Part shown: positions 34,735-47,330 of the stretch, one piece after another
Layout of the letters: each line of letters starts with the position of its first letter
Numbering within the stretch: position 1 is the stretch's first letter
Source: Rostratula benghalensis
Lineage: Eukaryota > Chordata > Aves > Charadriiformes > Rostratulidae
Reading direction: 5' to 3'
Assembly: GCA_013399305.1 (NCBI GenBank)
Contig: VXAI01000245.1
Location: forward strand, 217,613 to 281,612
DNA: 64,000 nucleotides
Made by a program: the position numbers and the translations under genes
Notes under the pieces: generated by a model
What the model was told of the DNA's origin: nothing
Database searches by the model: none
What the model saw: the letters and a program-made list of their open reading frames with translations, nothing else

Positions 34735-34845
34735 CTGAGTCAGAGAGAACAATGTGTCCAGGAGCAAAGAGGAAGTCTGATGGAGAGCTAGAAATTTATC
34801 TCAGGCTTCCTGATTTCTAGGTTCAGCACCTTATGCAACCCTTCC
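34735..34845 (-). mobile_element. MIR-like fossil, tRNA-head side
   Basis: The stretch AAGTCTGATGGAGAGCTAGA, TCAGGCTTCCTGATTTCTAG and CAGCACCTTATGCAACC reads as a reverse-complement MIR head (…GTCTG.GGCAGAGC…CAGG..TCCTGA…). Diverged; subtype not determined. Confidence 0.55.
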
Positions 34846-37800
34846 AGCTGGATCATCAGTTTACATTATTGCAGGAAGTAAACCACCACAATATTGCTAT
34901 TTATTGTATAAAAACCTAATGCTTTAATTATAGCTTTTTATAGTAATACAATTACTAATTAGTATTTTTATATGGATACCTACTATACTTCTCTATATTT
35001 TATCTATTTTCTCTAAGTGGGGGGAAAAAACCCATTCTCATTGCAAGCAACGTGCCTGGTTGGATAAAAGTACCATCTAGGACTGGACCTGTGGACACAC
35101 ACATGGAGGAACCTCATGGACTGCAAAATATCGAGACACTGCCATACCTTAAACTCCAGAAGATGTCTTGCAAACCGAGACTTCTGATTATTTTAAAGAC
35201 ACTCTAACCTGTCAATTAAATTCTGCATCGGCCATCTCCAAAAGCTGTCAGAAAGAACCACAGCAGAGGCAAACAAAAGTCATCCCCAACCTCGGGCTAA
35301 GAAATAACCTTGTCAAAAAGATTAAACCTTATTTATGAATTTTAAAAAACCTTCACCCCTCCTGATTGGAAATTTATGCCCCACACAATTTTGAGGTAGG
35401 AAACATTCGGGAAAAAAAGGTACAAACTACCCTCTCCCACCCAAGATTTTTCAAATAAACAGTATTTACAAGGTGTTTTAAGATATCATCCCAATCCTAA
35501 AATAGCTCTCTTCTGCCACAGGGACCACACATGAGACATTCTAGGTGGATTGGTTTACTTTTAGCAAGATTATGGAAGGGAATGAGAGACTTAACAGAAT
35601 CAGACTTAACAGAAGGCTCAGTTACAACTTTAGTTCTGAGGAGACCACCATCACTCCGTAACAGTCATCTGTTCAAAACTAAATACATGTTTTGATTAAA
35701 ATGTTGGAAATAATTTATAATGACACCCAAGTGAATTTGTCCGCACCATCTCGTATGGAGTTTGGCTTCCAGCCAGGAAGGGCGCCATGACTTTTGATAC
35801 TGGAAACGTTCTTCACGACTTACCCAACAAAAGCTCTCAGTCAAACACTTTTTAATGCTTACAGCTGTGAAAAGCCCAATGTCATTTTGATCTAGGAATT
35901 GCTAGGACCTCGCAATTTTGAGCTAGGTAAGGTCTGTGACCTACAGAAAAGAAAAAAAAACCCACAACAGAACGCCCACCCCAACTCCATGGTACAAGGT
36001 TTCCACATTCTGCACCAAGAAACTTTAAAAATCTTTTTTCCCTTTTGACATCTGAAAAAGCAACAATTCCAAAGCATTTCTCTGTGTTTTCCAAGAAGTT
36101 GAAGTGATTCTTAAATGCTTATTCCAAAGGGACCACAAGCCTTTTATCACAGTTGGGACAGTCCTTCTGTGCTCACAAAGACCCCCCAGTACCAAACACA
36201 TCTAGTAACTTCCTAAAAGGTGCAGAGCCACAGGCCCTGTGGCTACCAGCAAGAATGACCCAAGGTGGGGGAAGACCAAGGTGTAGGAGAACAGGGGCTA
36301 AAAAATACAACTAGCAAATTAGAGAAGGATGGGGTTTTTTCCTGAAGACAAATCAACATTCATATCTCAAGGCACTGCAAGACCTCACCTTCCACAGAAA
36401 TTCTCCTTGAATGAGAAGCAAGATTGAGATGGACATCCCTCATATCATGACCACATAAAAAAAAAAAACCACCCAAAAAATCAGAGAAACAGCAAATGCA
36501 ACATCCTAAGACACATGGGAACTCTGACATAAGTGATAATATCAACTTTCCCCCTCCCTTACCAATCTGGATCAGGTTCCAGATGCAACTGTGCCAGGAA
36601 AGCAATAAAAAAAATAAAAAAATTGCTCCGCTCCACCCTCAAACAGAAATTACACCAGGAACCACCCAGAACACATCAGAATTATTTTCTAGCCTGAAAC
36701 ACCATCCCTTAACATTTGAGAGCTCTACTCTATGAAGACAAAAAGGGCAAACGCAGAATCTGCAGGGTAGTGCTCACCCCGAGAGTTACACACTTCTTCC
36801 CAGCGACTGCAGAACTTCTTGCTATCCTTTGCCAGAGAGACCCCACCGTTAAGAACTGTGAGCTGGGAAGAAAGGATCTGTCAATACTCAGAGTACATTA
36901 GATTTGACCTGATCCCAGCCGTTACGACCAATGAGCATATTGTTAATATTACAGCCAGGTCTGTCCTCTTAATTATTCTTTTATGAGGCCTGTAAAGTTT
37001 GCATTAACAGCTGCTATAACGCAAACATTACATTACTTTCAGATAAATATTTTCCTTTATCGTTTCAGTTATTTTATGTCTTCACTCTTATTGCCAGAAA
37101 AGCAGACTCACATCCTCACTGCTTCTGTGCTGCTTCCTAAGTGACCAGCCCCATAAAATGAAACCTGGTAGCTCCAGAAAGGTCCCAAATCCTGCTTCTA
37201 AAACCATTTGAAAGAACTAAACACCTCAAAGGATTGAGCTCCTCAACGCGCTTCATTCCATTCCAACTTTTAAAAAAAGGTAATGGAATTAAGGTCTTTT
37301 CCAGCTGTATCGATGTTGTAAAGAAAAAAAAAATTATTTAAATGCAAAACTGACTGCTTTTTTCCACTGGCCAGGAAGATGGCATGTTCTGGCATAAGCT
37401 AAGTGTTTTAACATCCTGAAGCTACAGAAAACGTGACATTTTCAAGCTTGTATGGAAAAGCTTTTAGTACATGCAATGTATCAACATATTTATTTTAAAT
37501 ATGACTTTTTAAGTGTGAAACCATGCCCCCTGAATTTCAAAACATTGCTCTGATTGTCCAGGCCTCGAAGGAAACCAGTTTATTTACACATTAACAACAT
37601 ACTACTAAAATTCTCTACCTAAATATCTATTTACTTAGAAGTTGTGGAGGTAACATACATCATGTTTTATTGAAAAGCAATTCTAAAAAAAATGTCTGAC
37701 CAGAGTCAAAAGAAGCAGTGTGCATTGTTGAAACAACAAAACTGATAAAAAAAAAACAAGGAAGGAAAAATCCCACAAAGAACAAAAGCAGCGACAGTGT

Positions 37801-39726
37801 CCTCGCAGGACTCCTGGTGCAGTCCTAATGCTAACAGTGGCAGAGAACAGCTGGAAAGCCTGTACGGTGTTTATTTGCAAATAAAACACACAGCTCTAGA
37901 AAGACAATCCTATACTCAAAAAGCACAAGCCCTTCTACAGGCCTGAAAATTCCCCTTGGTGACAATGCAGGAACAATCGTGGAGAAACCGTCACCGCTCC
38001 AGCTGCCTCTTTGCTGAGTTTACACCTTTAAGGAACTACAAATCTCAACAGATGAAGCAAAATGTGTAAAAACCTGCCAAGATTTACCAGATGGGAACTG
38101 CAAGTTTCTACAGGGAGCTGCATGTGCTCCAAGATTCTGAAATTCAGGTTAAAGTACCTGGATAACTAAGTACAGTTCTTCCCTATGGGACAAATTTGGT
38201 CTTTAAAGTGCAATTTAATCTGGAAACCGTTTTATGATACTTTTGCCACTCAAAAGAATAAAGTTCTGCCCGTTATTTTACCAACCTCCTCCAATTCCAG
38301 GGGAAAAAGTTCTGTTTTGAAGAATGGGAACAATCCAAAGAAATGGCTGTGGTATGTCCATTGCAACAGAAATACGAATATTCCATGGCAACCATTCACC
38401 TGATTTTCCTCCCTACAGCAAGGAATACCCAATTCACAGCAAAAAATAATTATCTAAGTATTTTTAAAAGCTTTTCTTATATTATTCAAGGAAGAGCTGG
38501 ATTTAAGTGCACTCCAAGCTTGGCTGGTGTCCACTTTGTCCCAAGCAATGGATTTCCAGGCACCAAAGGAGCCACACTGTGTTGCGCAGACCCGGACGTC
38601 AGTTTGCTGAGCCAGTGAAACCTGCCAGGGGAGCACCAAAATTCAGCCGGTTTTAGTGCCAGAGCTGAGTAATACCTGTCCTAAATCAACACAGAGAGCA
38701 TTATGGGATGGCAGACTCAAGCACTAAGTTGGTACAGCTGCTGTCACACAAACAAGATGCGAACCACAAGTTATTTCTCAAACGCTTGCATCCCGTATCT
38801 TGAATAAGAGTTTATTTTTTTTATTTTAAGTTCAACTTGAAGAGAGCACAATTGCCCAGATTATTAAAAACAAGTCACAATGCTATTTCCAGGAAAGGGT
38901 CCCTACCACAAGACTGGTTGGAGCAGTCAGTTGTCATCAAATCCAAGGGAATAGAACTGCTACCAGGACTCCACAAGATGAATGCAAACTCTTCCTCGTG
39001 TTAAGGTAAGGAAAGCAAAGGCTGTGTTTTCCACCAGCTCTGATTCCATCCCCTCCCTGAATCAGAAATGGGCTGGATATATCCTCCCAATGCATTGATA
39101 TAAAGGAGCTTTTTAGTTTAAGAACTCCTTTACAAAACACGGATTCAAAAAGCAAGCACCAAAATACAGTGAAAGCAAAGGATTTCTTCGATTTGTAAGA
39201 GATTGTGCAAACCAAGCATGGAAGAATTCTTCTTATTGTTATTGGGATACACAAACTGGAGATTGTTTCCCTCACACAACGTGAAAGAGGTTCAGGCTGA
39301 AATGCTTTGAAACGCACAGCGGATCAAATTAGCCTAGTTAAAACATGTTACACTTAAACCAGGGGCTAAAACACACCAATAAATTACACAAATTACCACA
39401 TCTGAGCAGTCTCACGGTAACAGACCGTGTGCGGGTTTTTTTTGTATTTCATGGAAAACACAAGGTCAAATGTAAGAATGAGATCACACGCACAAAGTTT
39501 AAGCAAAAACACTTCCCCGGTGCTTGTGACAGGCCAGGAACATGCATACAACCAGTGCCACAGGTCAGCTGATGCGTGGTAACACACTAAAATCATCCGC
39601 TTCTGCAGCTGAGCTTTAAATATTTATTGGTCAGTCAGTTACCCTGCTACAAGTTTGGGGATGTAATCACACCTTTATGTAGAAGCATGGGTGTAAATTA
39701 TCACAGTCTTGAAGAAGCTAAGGATT

Positions 39727-39752
39727 ACAGTTTGTATATATATATATGTATA
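39727..39752 (+). repeat. TA-rich microsatellite
   Basis: Short (TA)n tract with a single interruption in the long 5'UTR intron. Confidence 0.8.
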
Positions 39753-42700
39753 TGTTTTTATAAAGTTTCTATACTGAGAAATCTAGGCATTAAAAGGCAA
39801 AATGAGTTTACAACAGACGGAAAAGCTGTTTGCAGAACATCTTCCACAACTGAATAATTCTTCCAAATTATTATAACCTGTGATATTTTTAAATGGACAA
39901 AAATATATGTATTATAAGCAAATTAAACCTGCTGATGGGAATAGTCATTCTGGTCAATACTAACACGTACCATCTTGCAAGCACTTAAAAGAGCACTAAA
40001 GCTACTTGCACCCATGCAAAGCAATTAAAGGCTGCCTTTATTCCCTTCAAGTAACAAGTAACTGAAGTTACATGTTAATAGAGATCACTAATTTGGAACA
40101 CTTTAATACTTCACAGGGCAGAACTGAAAGCAACTGATCCCTCTTCAAGAGTTCTCAATGTTGAAGGTATTTAATAAAGGGCATTAAACAGCAGATAAAC
40201 ATGCTTAATCCAAATTTATAACCCTATGTTTAACACAGTTAAGTGATTTTCCTCCCAAAATACCTACATAACTGAGGGGACTATAGCATGGTTACCATCT
40301 CTTTTTGTTTATATCTTATAAAACTCCACCTGCTGACTGATCTTTCGCTCAAAGGACTCTTTCAACTTTTCTCCCCAAAGACCTGTTTTGTACTTCCTTA
40401 AGTAGTTTCACACCACATTCTATTCTACACCAATTAGCTCCCATTCCATTCTTTACTTGATTTCTTCAATTGCATGAAACAACTGTGAACCAAATGTGAA
40501 ACAGTTTGAAAAAATGGGATAAAATGCTATTTACAAAGTGTATTACGCTTGAATTTTGGCGCACAGTCGTAACGTGAAAACTAATTCTTCACTAGAGGGG
40601 ACCCAACCTCAGCAAAAATACACCCCCATCACAAAAAAACCTACAATCTGCTTGGATGCCTTTTAATTCACTAAACAGTACGTTAGCTGTACGTTAGCAA
40701 AAGTGCAATTTTATCCTCTAACACAGCTGCTTTCCTCAGTGCAGGGCTCGTGTTAGGCTAAAGAACGCAATGCTGTAAGCAGCCAACGCCACACACAGTG
40801 ATCAAAATCTCTTAACCAGTGACTATTATCAATGGATTCCCTATTTTGAGCAATATTAACAACTGCTCTCTTCTAATCCATGGAGAGATCGTGAAACATG
40901 AATTCAAACACATGAATTCAAAAGAGCAGGCACCCACCAACTCAACAGGTGGTTCTAAACATCAGTATTATTTTCAGAAAAAGCTTGATCAACTTCAGGA
41001 GGTACTCACGTCAACTCTCCAAGAGATGAAACAACTACTTTATGTCTTCACATCAAAAAGGTTATTTCTGATTTACAAATGCTTTATAATGCACTCCCCT
41101 GCTGTGTAGAACACACAGTTTTAGCCAACAGCTTCTAAAACTTTCTATAACTCCTAAAACTAAAACTTTTGGCTACTGGTATTTTTAAAAATGTAGTTGC
41201 CATGATTTTGCAAGGGTCCTGGGGTATTGTACATTAGAAGGTAATTCACGGGAACCTTCATTAAAAAAAGAAAAAGAAAGTTGGAGAATACTTGTGCTCA
41301 CAAGTGCCATGCAATTTTTCTGACAGATTTTTTTCCTCCTTGGGTTTTTTTTTCCCCTGGTTTTCAAGCAGGTCAGTTCCATGACCTGATCAATTCTGTG
41401 ACTGAGGAGCTCCATTCCATGAGCTCCAACTAAAGAGAAAAAAAACCCAACAAACAAACAAAAAAGGCACCTGAGTAAGGGCACTGATCAGAATGCTACC
41501 ACCCACTTGAGCTGTTTTCTACACAGGAAATGCATTTCACTCAAAACAGAATTTACTTTCTTTATCCAAGGCCAGTTATGCAAGTCTCAGACAAAACTTC
41601 CAGCTAAGGGGGTGAGGGGAAGAGAGAGGGAAAGAAGCAATGTGAAAATAAAGATAAGGTTGCTACCTTTTAACATCAAGAATGTTTATGTGGAAATACC
41701 AAACCTCTTCTTACCTCAACAACTCTATCAGTTCTCCCTTCCCTAATTCATTTTTTCCATTTGATAGTAAGTTATCCAAAAACTTCTTCCAGGGAGGGCG
41801 GGGTGGGAGTAAGGAGTCCTAAGTTTAGAAGGCTGTCAAATACTATTATTTCAGTTTATGGTGTGGCTTAGAAACTTAACAAGAAAAAAAAAAAAAAAGA
41901 CAAACCACCTTGCAAAACCTGGGAGAACAGTAAGTTGTCTAATTACCGTTGACACTCTCCTGACTTGAATTTCCTCCTGTTGATAAGTGTTACACAGCCA
42001 GTGCCGGCTGTGGTAGGAGCAATGTGCTGTCCTGTCCCTCACTCTTCTTTCTGCAGATAAGAAAAAAAGAGATTTTCTTTTTAGTGACCAGGCAAGCCTG
42101 AAGTTTCAAAAAGAAGGGGAAAAAAAAAATAAAATAGGGGGTGCAGGAAACAATCTATATTCAATAAAACAGCGAAAGAGATCAGAGAACAGGCAATGAT
42201 TAACTCCGCCACGGCCAGCAAATAAAACTCACGGAAGACTTCTCTGGGAAAGAACCAGGAGACCTTACACAGCCTTCTTGTGTTCCTTCCGTGTGTGCAG
42301 AATGCAAAACCTGACAACTGTGTAAACACTGCATGTACATTTAATGCTGTAACGGCCAAAGACACGCCACTGCTTAAACTGTGATCTAATTAGCAAGAGG
42401 TAACTTGAACACTGTGAAGATGGTTCCCGTATAATGAGCACTCTGCAGCAATTAAGTGTATTTACTCAGTTACCTACTCATTGTTCTATTCCTCTGTATG
42501 ACAGTAATGATGAAAAAACAAATACCTATTTCCAAAAAGTACATGAAAGTATGCAAATTCAAATGATCACAAACATCATTATCCTCTGATAGGGGACATA
42601 AGAGAAGACCTACTCTTACAATCTGGAAAATACAATCAGAGTTCACCGTTAACGGGGCAGCACAGCTTTATTCTAGAAACTGTTCCACTAAAGATCCTCC

Positions 42701-45356
42701 ACCATGAGAAGGTAATGAAGAGCTTCAGTAATCCCTGTACCCATTCAAGATGTTGCACTTAATAATCTAAAAATCATACTCTCTCTCAAGCTACTGGATC
42801 CAGTACCAAACTCCAGTTCCTAAACCATTTTGAGTCCTGAAGATTATAAATTGCTCCGGTTTGGTTCTCCAAACTCCATCTTTACAAATATCAGTCAATT
42901 CCCCATGAATTTTAATTTTTCCCCTCAAGATAAGGCACTTATGTTCTGCACTTTTCCTGGAACACTGTAAGAAATCACTGTCCCTGCAGCTCAGGGAGGT
43001 GGTTTACAACCTGAACTGGCAAACTTTGCCCCGAGCGAGCCGGCAGAAGCTCAGTGCTTCCTCCAGCGAACACAGCAGACCCATTGTTATCTTCCCCAGA
43101 AAGGTGACACTGTCTTGAAGTCGCAGATGTTTCTGAAGTCGCAGCCTAATAAATGTTCCTCCTGAACTACTTTTAATAAGACATGGGGGAAAAAAACCAA
43201 AAACAACCAACACAAAACACCAAAAAACCCACAAAGTGTCAAGCCCTGATGCTGCAAAAGTGAATCTTGAGCAAACGATGGCATTTTCCACATCAATCAA
43301 GATATTGAGAACAATGGCAGATTTACATTAAGATTGAAATGGACTGAGGGCTCCGAGCCAGTGGTCTGTCTTTGCTGGTCAATACACAGAAAGGATTGTG
43401 TTAGCACCACTGAAAGAATAAATTATCGCTGCTTTTACAATAAGCTCTTCAAGAATGCAATAAAGAGTTCAGTGTGTGCTCCTCACTCAGGAATCCAAAA
43501 CTTTTCAGTTAAGGTCTGGCTTGCAGCAAAGATAACAGCTGAAAACTAACCATCTTGACCTTGGTAAAGCTTCATGACAACTTGCTAAAAACAGGTGAAA
43601 AAAAAAAAATATATGAAAATGACAAGGTTACTTCTTTGATATTCTCCAGCCTTGAAATGAGCAATCACAGTTTTAAATACTGATAGCTCACATATGATTG
43701 TTTTGAGGTACAGCAAAATTAGAGGTGAGAAAGGTAAATTTTTTCACCCCTAAGGTCTTTTGACTGTTGTAGTATTACTAATATTGGCGTTTTCTCATCT
43801 GCTTTCAGAGATAAATTTAAAATTATTTTCTGATTAAATAAAATGATGACGGGAAATTAAGAAAATATGTAACTAAGGTAGGCATTTTTACAATATTTCA
43901 TACCAGCTTATGACTTTGATGCAGACTATTCTAAGAAGGCCTTCTCAGTTTTATATTTTATTAAAAGTTACAAGCTTACTTCTGCGCTTTGACAAGAAGT
44001 CTTCCAAGCTGGGGAAACAGCAGGTCATCACATAGAAGTGCCATTTTCAGTCTTCCAAGCAAAAAACACATATTTCAATTTGCCTGAAATTCACCCAAAA
44101 CCTTTTCCAATAAAGGGAGTGGAAATGGGTCCACAAATCCATACATAATTCCACTCAAACATGCTGCATTCTCAGTGGGGGTTTGCCAAGGCCAAATTCT
44201 CCCTCCTGAGCAGCATTCTGGAATTTTTACTGTTTGCACAGTACATATGAATCTTGTTGCCTTTTTTTTGTTGTTGTGGTTTGTTTTTTTAAGGACTCAC
44301 CAAAACTTTCCTAAAAATAAACATAAAAGATTAAAGATTGTTGGGCATGGGTTTGGCAACCCACGCAATCAACATGATGCAAATGCTAGCCTCCAAAAAA
44401 ACCCAAACAAAAGGCCGTTAAAAGTGTTCTATAGAACTTCTATAGGCAACTTTGTTGCAAGGTCGGTTTCAGTACAACATCAAAGAAAGATGCAGTTTGT
44501 GATCAGGGGTTGTGGCAGGAAACGCACTTGTGTAGACAAAGTTATCTTTATTCTCTCCAAAGGTGAATACACCAGGAGTTACTCCTTTAAACTAATTCTA
44601 ACATCCGATTCCTCAAAACCACTGGCAAGTAAAACACTGTAGTAAAATTAACTTCCTCGTTTTCTAAACCCAAATAAGCTACCCTAATAGAAGAGGAATG
44701 AAAACGGCCTACAATGCGTATCTGTGCAGATACGGAGCCCAAGCAGTTGAAATTCTTCCATTTCAGAGTCAAAATGCTGCTTAATTGCAGTTAAGGCCAA
44801 GTTTTTCAAAAACTTGCTGCAACAACACTGAGCCTACAACTGAGTGAACAACTTGTAATAGCTTGCTCCAGGAGATGTTACAGACGGTCAACACAAGTCC
44901 TGTTTATTCACAGGCTGTATTAGGAATCACAAACCGAGATCCAGGACACCAATGAACACGAAGTAGATAGCTAGGATCAAATAAATCTAATATTCTGCAA
45001 AGCTGAGTTGAAAGCAAAGAACAAACTATTCCCAGACAACAGCAGCATTCCAAAACTGCCAGAGATTTGGAGCACAGCAAGGTAAAAAAGGACCTAGAAG
45101 GGAGGACAAAGTAAGAGCTGGCTGTTTTTCAGCATCCATGATTACACAGACAGAGCCTTGAGAAAGTCAGTAACTTTCCTATTTTACCACCTTATCCTTT
45201 TTCACATACAAATTACATAAACCAAGGAAAGGAATGCAAGTGTGGGAAGCAACTCGGGTTTTTGCTTCTTGCTCCCAGAGATACTGAACAAAACACAAAG
45301 TACTTTCTTTTACACTGGATATTAACTCCAAGGTCGATTTATTGGCTTAAAATACA

Positions 45357-45545
45357 GAGAGGATGCTTCCCTGGTTAAAATGCTAATCTGAGTCTCAGGA
45401 AATCTAGATTCAATTCCCTGCCTCACCACATACTTCCTGTGTGACCTTGGGCCATAAATATTTTGGTGCCTCAGTCTTTCCATCTGCGACTGAGATAGTA
45501 TTTCTCTATTGAGTCGAGTGTCATAAATACATTAGCAGAACCTGA
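45357..45545 (+). mobile_element. MIR/CORE-SINE-like fossil
   Basis: Contains a 16-base match to the MIR core, CTGTGTGACCTTGGGC, preceded by the tRNA-like box B region (AGATTCAATTCCCTGCCTC) and followed by GTGCCTCAGTCTTTCCATCTG, in MIR order and spacing. Very old, diverged and not mobile. Confidence 0.82.
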
Positions 45546-46344
45546 GGAATCCCAGGCCACAGGCATTACCTGTACCAGCCTGGCGACAGAACTTATCTGC
45601 AGCAGCACTTGGGCATCAATATTCACAATTAGACATCAGGTACAGCAAGGAAGGTGTGCCAACGTTAAAAACTTAGCTACCACAGGGCAGAAAAGAGGTA
45701 AAACATTCCAAGAATGGCTAGAAACTGAAACACGATATAACCCCAATTATGAAAATAAATTAGCTTTAGAGAAAATTTCCGTCATTCCAACAAGAAGTCT
45801 GAAAGGCAAGTTTTAAAAAGAAACAAAACTCAGAAACCAGCTGAAAGCAAGCTGCTAAAGGAAGCGAATACACCTGCCAGCAGTGCATTATTACCTTCTT
45901 TTCTGAGACTATTGCAATGTGCTGGACATGAAACGCCTCAAATAAGGGGTAGCAGAGGGGCTGCTGAGGCTGGGCGCCACGAATCCCTGGAGACTCTCTC
46001 CCGGTCCCTCAGAAGGAAAGCAACTGCACCTCACTGAAGTCAACAGCCTTTTGTAAGAAGCAAGTAAATAGGACTGCGGTGAAAAGCAGTCTCAGTGGGG
46101 TCCCCACTTTTGCTGCTGCCCCAAGGAAGAGGGGGGACAATACAGAACGGGGCGGAGGTGGGTGAAAGATAGTCACCACCCAAACAGTGGATGACAGGAC
46201 TGACCTCCCCCTGCCCCGACCCCAGGAGGAGCTGGGGGAGGTGTCTGGTACTGGAGCTGCTGATCAGCCAAGGGGAACAACTCGAAGGCTACGTGGCATT
46301 TGCAGGCAGCAGCTCCGGCTGCCGAGGAGGGAGAACGCGGGGGG

Positions 46345-46799
46345 NNNNNNNNNNNNNNNNNNNNNNNNNNNNNNNNNNNNNNNNNNNNNNNNNNNNNNNN
46401 NNNNNNNNNNNNNNNNNNNNNNNNNNNNNNNNNNNNNNNNNNNNNNNNNNNNNNNNNNNNNNNNNNNNNNNNNNNNNNNNNNNNNNNNNNNNNNNNNNNN
46501 NNNNNNNNNNNNNNNNNNNNNNNNNNNNNNNNNNNNNNNNNNNNNNNNNNNNNNNNNNNNNNNNNNNNNNNNNNNNNNNNNNNNNNNNNNNNNNNNNNNN
46601 NNNNNNNNNNNNNNNNNNNNNNNNNNNNNNNNNNNNNNNNNNNNNNNNNNNNNNNNNNNNNNNNNNNNNNNNNNNNNNNNNNNNNNNNNNNNNNNNNNNN
46701 NNNNNNNNNNNNNNNNNNNNNNNNNNNNNNNNNNNNNNNNNNNNNNNNNNNNNNNNNNNNNNNNNNNNNNNNNNNNNNNNNNNNNNNNNNNNNNNNNNN
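46345..46799. other. Assembly gap (455 N)
   Basis: Unresolved bases next to the CpG island. The flanks are GC-rich, so the missing part is probably island sequence and may include promoter or an alternative first exon. Long open frames crossing this gap are artefacts of N translation. Confidence 1.
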
Positions 46800-47239
46800 T
46801 TCCTCCGTAGGGCAGCCACCTCATCTGCCTCAGACCACGGGTTCCCCGCTCCCGCCAAGCAACGTCCGTCCCATAGCCCGGGGTCCCGTTTCTCCTCTCA
46901 GTCGTTCCCCCGCCCGGTCCCACACGTCCCCCCCCCGCTTTCGGCCCGCCGTCCCGCACCCCGCCGCCTCCCGCCACAGACGGGCCAACATCCCGCCGCC
47001 TTCCCGCTCCAGCCCCGCCTCGGCGGGCTCCGCTCCGCTCCCCGCCGGCGGCGGGTCCAGCCGGCCGCCAGCTCCTGGCACTGCCCACCGCGCCTTGGGT
47101 GGGGAGCGCCGCTCTCCCTCGGGCTCGGGCCCGACCCCGCCGCCCGCCCTCTCCCGCCCACCCCGAGAAGGGAACGGAGAGGGCTAGAGGGAGCCCACCG
47201 CAGCGACCCTCGCCCCGGAGGCCCCGCGGAGGCACTGAC

Positions 47240-47330
47240 CGTACGCGACGCCGCAGCCCCTGTCTCAACCCCGGCGCTGCCGACCGCCAACCGACCGTTC
47301 CGCCATGATGGAATGCGGGCACTGCGCCTG
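47240..47330 (-). other. Putative untranslated first exon (3' end at 47240)
   Basis: On the minus strand, GCGTACG is followed by GTCAGT, a plausible splice donor at 47239-47238, about 60 bases downstream of the YY1-type element that often marks the start site of CpG promoters. Transcription would start near 47,310-47,330. The pairing with the acceptor at 28,586 is inferred, not shown. Another first exon could be hidden in the gap. Confidence 0.45.
47298..47309 (-). promoter_or_regulatory. YY1-type element (ATGGCGG core)
   Basis: On the minus strand, ATCATGGCGGAA matches the YY1 consensus core ATGGCGG in gene orientation, as usually found just downstream of transcription starts in CpG-island promoters. 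Functional use is inferred. Confidence 0.5.

Larger units (their letters stand above)
28586..46344 (-). other. Long intron in the 5'UTR (continues to about 47,239)
   Basis: About 17.8 kb without a supportable coding exon on either strand. Its contents are a long sense-orientation CR1 (30509-31086), an antisense CR1 (32426-32730), two MIR-like fossils (34735-34845, 45357-45545), a 12-bp inverted repeat (33362-33390) and scattered A/T runs. Open frames here are short and resemble no known protein. An additional untranslated exon cannot be excluded. Confidence 0.6.
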
